DNA of 7,418 nt from contig CAJMPM010000068.1 in assembly GCA_905215225.1 (NCBI GenBank), forward strand, positions 1 through 7,418. The letters are read 5' to 3'. The DNA is from an uncultured bacterium. Its GTDB lineage: Bacteria > Actinomycetota > Coriobacteriia > Coriobacteriales > Coriobacteriaceae. The position numbers and the translations under genes were made by a program. Shown piece after piece: positions 1 to 4,607 of this stretch. The notes below the pieces were generated by a model. It saw only the letters and a list, made by a program, of their open reading frames with translations, searched no databases and was not told where the DNA came from. Within the stretch, counting starts at the first letter, position 1, and the number at the start of each line of letters is the position of its first letter.

Positions 1-559
1 CCTCCATGCCGGCAATGGCGATGACCACCTGTGCCTGGGCAAGCTCCTCGGCATGCGCGAGCAGACGGTGCAGGCCGGCGACACCCACGTCGTAGAGGCG
101 GTCGACCTCGTTGCCATAGAACTCGGCCGTCAATGCGGCTTCCTCGGCGACGGGCAGGTCGCTCGTGCCGGCGCAGGCGACGACGATGCGTCCGTTGCCG
201 GTAGGGGAGGGCTTGCCTCCCACGAGGGCGAGCTGTGCGTCCGGGACATATCCCAGGTCGATGCCGTTGTCGAGGAGCTCCGAGGTGCGGTCTGCCTTTT
301 CGGCGTCCAGGCGCGTGACCAGGATGCGCTCCTGGCCGGCATCGTGCAGCGCTTCGATAATGGCGGCAATCTGCTCGGCGGTTTTACCGGCGCCGTAGAC
401 AACCTCGCCGGCTCCCTGGCGCACCCCGCGCGAAAGATCGAGCTGCGCAAAACCCAGATCGGCGGTTGGCGCCGTCTGGATGCGTGTGAGGGCGACTGCC
501 GGGGCGACTGCTCCGTCGGCAACGTCGCTCAACAATTGCTCAAGATCTCGCTTATCCAT
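1..559 (-). CDS. larB: LarB, pyridinium-3,5-biscarboxylic acid mononucleotide synthase (5' part; runs off the left edge)
   Basis: The reverse strand from the ATG at 559 encodes 186 residues with no stop before the window edge; LarB proteins are usually about 240-255 aa, so the C-terminal quarter is missing. LarB carboxylates and hydrolyses nicotinic acid adenine dinucleotide, the first step towards the nickel-pincer cofactor of lactate racemase LarA. Seen here: the N-terminal segment FAQLDLSRGVRQG (about 37-49) and EVVYGAGKT (52-60), then the PurE-like domain with AGTSDLPVAEEA (130-141), DVGVAGLHRLL (157-167) and VVIAIAGME (178-186). The Leu-Pro-Val-Ala form of the SD motif separates LarB from PurE, which is the main alternative. 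The catalytic cysteine known from LarB lies in the part not seen. The start is supported by GAAGGG at 567-572, seven bases upstream. serB lies 114 bases upstream on the same strand. larC and larE would be expected to the left. Confidence 0.93.
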   Translation of the reverse strand, partial: MDKRDLEQLLSDVADGAVAPAVALTRIQTAPTADLGFAQLDLSRGVRQGAGEVVYGAGKTAEQIAAIIEALHDAGQERILVTRLDAEKADRTSELLDNGIDLGYVPDAQLALVGGKPSPTGNGRIVVACAGTSDLPVAEEAALTAEFYGNEVDRLYDVGVAGLHRLLAHAEELAQAQVVIAIAGME

Positions 560-582
560 ATATGTTCCCTTCGACGGCGCAA

Positions 583-591
583 AGTCTAGCA
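583..591 (-). promoter_or_regulatory. Candidate larB promoter (extended -10)
   Basis: On the minus strand the sequence TGC-TAGACT forms an extended -10 element (TGn before a hexamer close to TATAAT). A weak -35, TTCGGA, lies 18 bases upstream inside the right arm of the inverted repeat at 604-637. Transcription would start near 576 and give a short leader that contains the Shine-Dalgarno sequence. This would let larB be expressed apart from serB. Confidence 0.4.
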
Positions 592-603
592 CTCAAAGGG
601 TAT

Positions 604-637
604 GTTTCCGAACACTAAGACAAAATTGTTCGGAAAC
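604..637. promoter_or_regulatory. Inverted repeat in the larB upstream region, probable operator
   Basis: A perfect 11-bp inverted repeat: GTTTCCGAACA at 604-614 and TGTTCGGAAAC at 627-637, with a 12-base spacer, so equivalent positions are 23 bp apart, about two helical turns. Each arm is itself a partial palindrome (GTT-N4-AAC). No T-run follows on either strand, so it is not an intrinsic terminator. It overlaps the candidate -35 of larB, which fits a regulator-binding site. The regulator cannot be named from the sequence. Confidence 0.6.
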
Positions 638-673
638 TATAGGACAGACTGATTCAATTGTTAGACGGATCGG

Positions 674-1309
674 CTAGTCACGCAGGATGATGTCCATGGC
701 GAGCATCAGGTTGCGCTCGTCGATGGCAAACGGGGCGGCCTCGCGCGTCTTGGGCTTGGCGCAAAACGCGATGCCCGTGCCCGCGGCCTGAATCATGGGG
801 ATGTCGTTGGCGCCGTCGCCGATCGCGACGGTGTGGGCCATGTCGACACCGCACTCAACCGCCCAATCCAGCAGCTGGATGAGCTTGGACTCCTTGGTCA
901 CGATGTCTGCCGCCAGCTTACCGGTGAGCTTGCCGTCCACGACCTCCAGGCGGTTAGCGAGGCAAAAGTCGATGCCCGCGGCGGCCACGATCTTGTCGGC
1001 GACCTCGTGAAAGCCGCCGCTTACCACGCCGACCTTCCAGCCCTTGCTGTGTGCCGAGCGCACAAGCTCCAGCGCGCCGGGGGTAAACGTCACGCGCTCA
1101 AAGGTGCGCTCGAATACGCTCTCGTCCAGGTCGGCGAGCAGCCCCACGCGCTCCTCGAGCGCCTGCTTAAAGTCGAGCTCGCCGCGCATGGCGCGTTCGG
1201 TGATCTGTGCAACTTGCTCGCCCACGCTGGCCTCCTCGCCCAACAGGTCGATGACTTCCTGGTTGATGAGCGTGGAGTCGATATCCATAACGATGAGGCG
1301 TGCGGTCAT
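674..1309 (-). CDS. serB: Phosphoserine phosphatase SerB
   Basis: A 211-aa HAD-family phosphatase that removes phosphate from L-phosphoserine in the last step of serine biosynthesis, in the cytoplasm. All HAD motifs are visible: DIDST at 9-13 with the nucleophile Asp9 and acid/base Asp11, SGGF at 97-100, the motif III lysine in TKESK (near 142), and GDGANDIPM at 164-172 with the Mg-binding aspartates. The cap region carries GELDFKQALEERV, typical of SerB, and the whole length matches SerB forms that lack an N-terminal ACT domain. The start at 1309 is chosen over the in-frame ATG at 1354 because homologues begin just before the DxDxT motif and because GGAAAGG lies six bases upstream; the extra 15 residues of the longer form look non-conserved. 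It diverges from aspS. No terminator is seen after its stop, so read-through into larB is possible. Confidence 0.95.
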   Translation of the reverse strand: MTARLIVMDIDSTLINQEVIDLLGEEASVGEQVAQITERAMRGELDFKQALEERVGLLADLDESVFERTFERVTFTPGALELVRSAHSKGWKVGVVSGGFHEVADKIVAAAGIDFCLANRLEVVDGKLTGKLAADIVTKESKLIQLLDWAVECGVDMAHTVAIGDGANDIPMIQAAGTGIAFCAKPKTREAAPFAIDERNLMLAMDIILRD

Positions 1310-1344
1310 GACGGGCCTTTCCGAGTGAGGTTGTATTGGGGCAC

Positions 1345-1353
1345 ATTGTCGCA
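1345..1353 (-). promoter_or_regulatory. Candidate serB promoter (extended -10)
   Basis: On the minus strand TGC-GACAAT gives an extended -10 match about 36 bases upstream of the serB start codon. No good -35 is seen at the usual distance. If real, transcription starts near 1338. This also makes the longer serB start at 1354 unlikely, because that codon would lie upstream of the transcript. Confidence 0.35.
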
Positions 1354-1449
1354 CGCGGCGCGCCTTGGCGACGGCCAGGCCGCGTCAATTGTTTCGTCTC
1401 CGTCAAGTCTTTGGGCAAGAGCTACTTTTTCGCGGCACATCGACGCGGG

Positions 1450-1460
1450 TGCGATAAGAT
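1450..1460 (+). promoter_or_regulatory. Candidate aspS promoter (-10 region)
   Basis: TGC-GATAAGAT can be read as an extended -10 (TGn-GATAAG) or as TAAGAT at 1455-1460. No convincing -35 is present. Transcription would start near 1467 and give a leader of about 100 bases that includes the hairpin at 1503-1544. Confidence 0.4.
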
Positions 1461-1502
1461 AGAACGCCATGTCTGGCTGCGCGGTTTACGCAGGCTGGGC
1501 AA

Positions 1503-1544
1503 ATCTGTACGACGCCGCCCGGAACGACACGGGGCGGCACAGAT
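1503..1544 (+). promoter_or_regulatory. Bulged hairpin in the aspS leader
   Basis: ATCTGT (1503-1508) pairs with ACAGAT (1539-1544), and GCCGCCC (1514-1520) pairs with GGGCGGC (1532-1538). This gives 13 base pairs with a five-base bulge on one side (ACGAC, 1509-1513) and an 11-base loop that contains ACGAC again (1524-1528). No U-run follows, so it is not a terminator. A smaller hairpin, CTGCG (1477-1481) with CGCAG (1489-1493), precedes it. GATCC (1542-1546) could instead pair with GGATC (1555-1559) around the Shine-Dalgarno sequence; this would compete for the base of the main stem. The T-box signature is absent. Confidence 0.5.
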
Positions 1545-1565
1545 CCATAAAGGAGGATCACTGGT

Positions 1566-3353
1566 ATGAGCCAGACCCGTCCCATCGACGAGCATTCCAT
1601 GCACACCCGTACCTGCGGCGAGCTTCGCTTCGAGAACGTGGGCGAAGAGGTCACCCTCACCGGTTGGGTGAGCCGTCGCCGTGACCACGGCGGCCTTATT
1701 TTCTGCGACCTTCGTGACCGCGAGGGCATCACGCAGCTCACCTTCGACCCCGAGCACTCCGACGGCGACGCCTTTAAGATCGCCGAGACCATGCGTCCCG
1801 AGTGGCCCATCAAGATTCACGGCGTCGTGCGCGCCCGTGGCGAGGAGACCACCAACACCAAACTCGCGACCGGCGAGATCGAGGTCCTGACCGACCACGC
1901 CGAGGTGCTCAACACTTCTGTTACCCCGCCGTTCCAGATCGAGGACGGCATCGAGACGAGCGAGGACACCCGTCTGCGCTATCGCTATCTGGACCTCCGT
2001 CGTCCCGAGATGATGGCCAACCTCAAGCTGCGCTCCGACTTTACCTTTGCCATTCGCGAGGCGCTGCACAACCGTGAGTTCATGGAGGTCGAGACGCCCT
2101 CCCTGTTTAAGTCCACGCCCGAGGGCGCCCGCGACTTCATCGTTCCCAGCCGTATCCAGCCGGGTAACTTCTACGCCCTGCCGCAGTCCCCGCAGCTCCT
2201 GAAGCAGCTGCTCATGGTCGGTGGCGTCGAGCGCTACTACCAGGTCGCCAAGTGCTTCCGCGACGAGGACCTGCGCGCCGACCGTCAGCCCGAGTTCACT
2301 CAGGTCGATATCGAGATGTCCTTCGTGGACCAGAACGACGTTATGAGCGCGCTCGAAGAGGTCCTGGCCGATGCCTTCGGCCGCATGGGCGTCGAGATGC
2401 CCACGCCGCTGCGTCGCATGAACTACTGGGAGGCCATGGACACCTATGGCTCCGACAAGCCCGATACCCGCTATGGCATGCACCTGGTCGACCTGACCGA
2501 CATCTTTGCCAACTCCAAGTTCAAGGTCTTTGCGACCGCCGCAAACGAGGAGGGCTCTGTCGTCAAGGCCATCAACGCCAAGGGCGCCGGTGCCTGGGCA
2601 CGTGCCAAGATCGATAAGCTCGCCGGCGTGGCCTCCACGTTTGGCGCCAAGGGCCTGGCCTGGATTGCCTTCCGCGAGGACGGCTCCATCAACAGCCCCA
2701 TCGTCAAGTTCTTCTCGGACGAGGAGATGGCGGCTCTGCGCGAGCGCATGGACGTCGAGCCCGGCGACCTTGTGATGTTCGCCGCCGGCCCGCGCCTGCT
2801 CTCTGACGAGATCCTGGGCGGCATGCGTTCCCACATGGCCAACGCACTCGAGATCAAGCGCGAGGGCCACGACTTCCTGTGGGTCGTCAACTTCCCGCTG
2901 TTCCATTGGGACGAGGATCGCAAGGCCTATGCTGCCGAGCACCAGCCCTTTACCCTGCCGACCGAGACCGACATCGCCAAGATCGAGGCCGACCCGTTGG
3001 CAGCCGGTTCCTGCACCTACGACTTTGTTATGGACGGCTTTGAGGCCGGCGGCGGCGGTATGCGTATCCACAACGCCGAGATGCAGATGTCCATGCTCAA
3101 GCTCCTGGGCTTTACCGAGGAGCGCGCCGAGTCTCAGTTCGGCTTCCTCATGGAGGCCCTCAAGTTTGGTGCGCCCCCGATGGGCGGTTTCGCTTTGGGC
3201 CTGGACCGCGTGTGCATGCTGCTCACCGGTTCCGACTCCATCCGCGACGTCATGGCGTTCCCCAAGACGGCCAGCGGCTCCGACCTCATGTCGGGCGCCC
3301 CGAGTGCCGTTTCCGGCGCCCAGCTCAAGGACGTCAGCCTGCGCCTGATGTAG
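1566..3353 (+). CDS. aspS: Aspartyl-tRNA synthetase AspRS
   Basis: A 595-aa class II aminoacyl-tRNA synthetase that charges tRNA with aspartate in the cytoplasm. The domain order is the bacterial one: N-terminal OB-fold anticodon-binding domain (about 16-115, with GWVSRRRDHGGLIF at 33-46), catalytic core with TPEGARDF (184-191) and PQSPQLLKQLL (206-216), motif 2 FRDEDLRADRQPEFTQVD (231-248), the bacterial GAD insertion (about 300-430), and motif 3 GFALGLDR (541-548) followed by the IRDVMAFPK segment. Length and C-terminus are normal. The start at 1566 has AAAGGAGG at 1549-1556, a perfect Shine-Dalgarno sequence nine bases upstream; the internal ATG at 1599, where many homologues begin, has none. 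His41 in RRRDHGG matches the residue seen in non-discriminating AspRS enzymes (see findings). It is monocistronic, with its own leader and terminator. Confidence 0.98.
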   Translation: MSQTRPIDEHSMHTRTCGELRFENVGEEVTLTGWVSRRRDHGGLIFCDLRDREGITQLTFDPEHSDGDAFKIAETMRPEWPIKIHGVVRARGEETTNTKLATGEIEVLTDHAEVLNTSVTPPFQIEDGIETSEDTRLRYRYLDLRRPEMMANLKLRSDFTFAIREALHNREFMEVETPSLFKSTPEGARDFIVPSRIQPGNFYALPQSPQLLKQLLMVGGVERYYQVAKCFRDEDLRADRQPEFTQVDIEMSFVDQNDVMSALEEVLADAFGRMGVEMPTPLRRMNYWEAMDTYGSDKPDTRYGMHLVDLTDIFANSKFKVFATAANEEGSVVKAINAKGAGAWARAKIDKLAGVASTFGAKGLAWIAFREDGSINSPIVKFFSDEEMAALRERMDVEPGDLVMFAAGPRLLSDEILGGMRSHMANALEIKREGHDFLWVVNFPLFHWDEDRKAYAAEHQPFTLPTETDIAKIEADPLAAGSCTYDFVMDGFEAGGGGMRIHNAEMQMSMLKLLGFTEERAESQFGFLMEALKFGAPPMGGFALGLDRVCMLLTGSDSIRDVMAFPKTASGSDLMSGAPSAVSGAQLKDVSLRLM

Positions 3354-3376
3354 GGAAGCGGCTACCTATTGCCAGC

Positions 3377-3411
3377 AACGAGGGAAGGACGCGTGCCTTC
3401 CCTCGTTTTTT
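3377..3411 (+). terminator. Intrinsic terminator of aspS
   Basis: AACGAGGGAAGG (3377-3388) pairs perfectly with CCTTCCCTCGTT (3396-3407) around a seven-base loop, and six T residues span 3406-3411. It lies 24 bases after the aspS stop codon. Confidence 0.93.
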
Positions 3412-3436
3412 GTGAGACGGGGCCGCGCCGGTAACG

Positions 3437-3455
3437 TACAATAACTACCACGTGG
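3437..3455 (+). promoter_or_regulatory. Candidate promoter of the HPr gene with a CCACGTGG palindrome at the start site
   Basis: TACAAT at 3437-3442 is a good -10 hexamer. Possible -35 matches upstream (for example TGAGAC at 3413-3418, 18-base spacer) are weak. The 8-bp palindrome CCACGTGG at 3448-3455 falls where transcription would begin, a position suited to a repressor. Confidence 0.4.
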
Positions 3456-3496
3456 CTGGGTTTGCCGGCCGAATGTGCGATGCCGCGGGAGGGGAT

Positions 3497-3745
3497 ATGG
3501 TCGAGTTTACAAAGACGATTAAAGATCCGTTGGGACTGCATGCCCGCCCGGTTGCGCTGCTCTACGACATCATTGCCAAGCATCGTAGCGACGTGTCGGT
3601 CAGTATCGGCGATCGCCACACGGATGGCCGCGATGTCATGGGGCTCATGGCCCTCTACGGCGAGTGTGGCGAGGATATCGTGTTCCGCGTTTCGGGTGTG
3701 GATGAGGCCTCCTGCGTCACGTCGATCAGAAACCTCTCGCTCTAA
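3497..3745 (+). CDS. HPr-family phosphocarrier protein with Asp at position 46
   Basis: An 82-aa protein of the HPr family, the small cytoplasmic carrier that takes phosphate from PEP via enzyme I and passes it to EIIA domains of the sugar phosphotransferase system. The active-site segment GLHARP places His15 at the canonical position. The protein can be laid on Bacillus HPr without gaps to residue 49, and the regulatory Ser46 is replaced by Asp46 (segment RDVMG where Bacillus has KSIMG). The C-terminal part ends about five residues earlier than usual. The start at 3497 is chosen because homologues begin there and GGGAGGGG (3487-3494) precedes it, although the spacing is short; the in-frame ATG at 3452 would add 15 unrelated residues. 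No ptsI or EII gene is adjacent and the gene is flanked by terminators, so it is transcribed alone. It could be a general PTS HPr or a regulatory paralogue. Confidence 0.88.
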   Translation: MVEFTKTIKDPLGLHARPVALLYDIIAKHRSDVSVSIGDRHTDGRDVMGLMALYGECGEDIVFRVSGVDEASCVTSIRNLSL

Positions 3746-3750
3746 CCTCA

Positions 3751-3782
3751 ACAATGTGACAAGGGGACAGTCCCCTTTGTTG
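3751..3782. repeat. Palindromic intergenic element, core GGGGACAGTCCCC
   Basis: AAGGGGAC (3761-3768) and GTCCCCTT (3770-3777) form a nearly loopless palindrome, with weaker flanking pairing between ACAA-type and TTGT-type ends. It starts a few bases after the HPr stop. Similar GGGGACAGTCCCC palindromes are familiar as dispersed intergenic repeats in many bacteria, so this may be a repeat copy; only a genome search could show it. It is not followed by a good T-run, so terminator activity is doubtful. Confidence 0.5.
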
Positions 3783-3799
3783 CATAAATTGGTATGACA

Positions 3800-3837
3800 A
3801 GGCACCGCAAAGAGATGGTCTTTGCGGTGCCTCTTTT
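3800..3837 (+). terminator. Intrinsic terminator downstream of the HPr gene
   Basis: AGGCACCGCAAAGA (3800-3813) pairs perfectly over 14 bases with TCTTTGCGGTGCCT (3819-3832) around the five-base loop GATGG, followed by CTTTTGTTT. It separates the HPr gene from the feo locus. Confidence 0.9.
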
Positions 3838-3884
3838 GTTTCATATAGGAAACTTTTTCGAAATCTGAATGGGGACCCTTTCCA

Positions 3885-3938
3885 AAAAGTTAACCACGTG
3901 CTAGTTTACTAAAGCGAACATAGACGTGGTTAACTTTT
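3885..3938. promoter_or_regulatory. 15+15 bp inverted repeat in the feoA upstream region, probable iron-regulator operator
   Basis: AAAAGTTAACCACGT (3885-3899) and ACGTGGTTAACTTTT (3924-3938) are perfect inverted copies separated by 24 bases; their GTTAAC cores are 40 bp apart, about four helical turns. A further AACTTTTT at 3851-3858 is an inverted copy of AAAAAGTT at 3884-3891, so three AACTTTT-type half-sites line the region. The right arm lies 42 bases before the feoA start. No T-run follows. The same TGGTTAACT word recurs before the Cys-rich gene at 7088. The AT-rich TTAACTT core resembles operators of DtxR/MntR-type metalloregulators, but the regulator is not identified. I could not place a convincing feoA promoter here. 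Confidence 0.6.
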
Positions 3939-3980
3939 ATCGCGTCGATGTTGAGGACGAACTGACGTTAGGAGCCACTC

Positions 3981-4223
3981 ATGTCTTGCGGACCGCAGAT
4001 GCCGGCCATGCCGCTTTCGATGGTAAAAGCGGGCGAAACCGTGCGCGTGTCTCGTGTAAAGGGCAATGAGGACATGAAACACCACCTCAAGGACCTCGGC
4101 TTTGTCGAGGGCAACGAAATCCACGTGGTGAGCTCGAGTGGCGCCAATATCATCGTCACGGTGCTGGGCGCACGCTTTGGCATCGATTCCAAGGTTGCCA
4201 TGCACATCATGACCGTCGGTTAG
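3981..4223 (+). CDS. feoA: FeoA-family protein, first copy (Met-rich N-terminus)
   Basis: An 80-aa protein with the SH3-like FeoA fold. FeoA proteins are small cytoplasmic partners of the ferrous-iron transporter FeoB; their precise action on FeoB is still debated. Seen in the sequence: VKAGETVRVSRVKG, then the central MKHHLKDLGFVEGNEIHVV, the family hallmark of a helix, Leu-Gly-Phe and Gly turn, and a final MHIMTVG. The first 14 residues (MSCGPQMPAMPLSM) form an extension with one Cys and four Met that the second copy lacks. The Shine-Dalgarno sequence AGGAG (3970-3974) lies six bases before the ATG. It is the first gene of the feo operon, 39 bases before the second feoA, and lies behind a large inverted repeat that probably regulates it. 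Confidence 0.9.
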   Translation: MSCGPQMPAMPLSMVKAGETVRVSRVKGNEDMKHHLKDLGFVEGNEIHVVSSSGANIIVTVLGARFGIDSKVAMHIMTVG

Positions 4224-4262
4224 TCTGCAGCATTTCATAAAAACCGAAAGGGGGACAAGAGG

Positions 4263-4484
4263 ATGAAGACGTTGGGTGACGTTAAGGTGGGCGAGAGCTC
4301 CACCATCGTCAAGCTTCACGGTGAGGGTGCGCTTCGCCGCCACCTTATGGACCTGGGGCTCATCAAGGGCACTTCGTTCAAGGTCGTGAAGGTTGCACCG
4401 CTCGGTGATCCGGTCGAGATCAACGTGCGCGGCTACGAGCTTTCCATCCGCAAGGAGGAGGCGGCCGTCGTCGAGGTCCAGTAA
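4263..4484 (+). CDS. feoA: FeoA-family protein, second copy
   Basis: A 73-aa FeoA-family protein of the usual length. It shows LGDVKVGESSTIVKL, RRHLMDLGLIKGTSFKVVK, APLGDPVEINVRGYELSIRKEEA and VVEVQ, which matches the FeoA core closely, including the conserved GDP-I-V-RGYELSIRK-type segment that the first copy has in diverged form. It is therefore the more typical FeoA of the pair. The Shine-Dalgarno sequence AAAGGGGG (4247-4254) lies eight bases before the ATG. It is probably co-transcribed with the first feoA, and feoB follows after 123 bases that hold an inverted repeat and a hairpin. Confidence 0.93.
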   Translation: MKTLGDVKVGESSTIVKLHGEGALRRHLMDLGLIKGTSFKVVKVAPLGDPVEINVRGYELSIRKEEAAVVEVQ

Positions 4485-4510
4485 GGGCCCGAGGCGTATA
4501 TTTCTGCAGA

Positions 4511-4534
4511 TAAAGTTAGGTTTTTCTAACTTAA
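4511..4534. promoter_or_regulatory. Inverted repeat AAGTTAG/CTAACTT between feoA and feoB
   Basis: TAAAGTTAG (4511-4519) and CTAACTTAA (4526-4534) match as inverted copies at eight of nine positions, seven of them contiguous, with a six-base spacer. The AAGTTA/TAACTT words are shared with the repeat before the first feoA, which suggests the same regulator. In RNA it would be only a weak AU-rich stem, and the T-run lies inside the loop, so it is not a terminator. It may mark a second, regulated start of transcription for feoB; I see no clear promoter hexamers. Confidence 0.5.
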
Positions 4535-4561
4535 TGCGGCATCTTTGAAGCACATTATCCA

Positions 4562-4587
4562 GCCTGCGCGGAGAAAGCAGCGCGGGC
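4562..4587 (+). other. Hairpin just upstream of the feoB ribosome binding site
   Basis: GCCTGCGC (4562-4569) pairs with GCGCGGGC (4580-4587), eight pairs with one G-U, around a ten-base loop. It ends five bases before the purine-rich feoB Shine-Dalgarno region (AAGGAAGAAGG, 4592-4602). It could protect the feoB end of a processed transcript or tune translation; no function can be shown from the sequence. Confidence 0.45.
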
Positions 4588-4607
4588 ACACAAGGAAGAA
4601 GGATTGA

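Noticed and set aside
53..589. Plus-strand open frame over the larB fragment
   Set aside because: The minus strand encodes clear LarB motifs; the plus-strand frame is a shadow.
604..637. Terminator of serB or a LexA box
   Set aside because: No T-run follows on either strand. CGAAC and GTTCG are present but about 14 bases apart instead of the four of a LexA box.
1310..1354. N-terminal extension of SerB from the ATG at 1354
   Set aside because: The ATG at 1309 has a well-spaced GGAAAGG and fits the family start; the extension would overlap the candidate promoter.
1467..1565. T-box riboswitch in the aspS leader
   Set aside because: The conserved T-box antiterminator sequence and a terminator are both missing, and the leader is too short.
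1469..1684. Possible leader reading frame before aspS, starting close to the presumed transcription start and containing Asp codons
   Set aside because: It has no Shine-Dalgarno sequence, no stop before aspS and runs 119 bases into aspS in another frame. It does not look like a leader peptide.
1422..3071. Long open frame (549 codons) antisense to aspS
   Set aside because: Low-complexity Gly/Val/Leu/His-rich translation that mirrors aspS codon bias in a GC-rich gene; no ribosome binding site or family motif. aspS is unambiguous.
3452..3496. N-terminal extension of HPr from the ATG at 3452
   Set aside because: It would move His15 to position 30, has no Shine-Dalgarno sequence and lies at the presumed transcription start.
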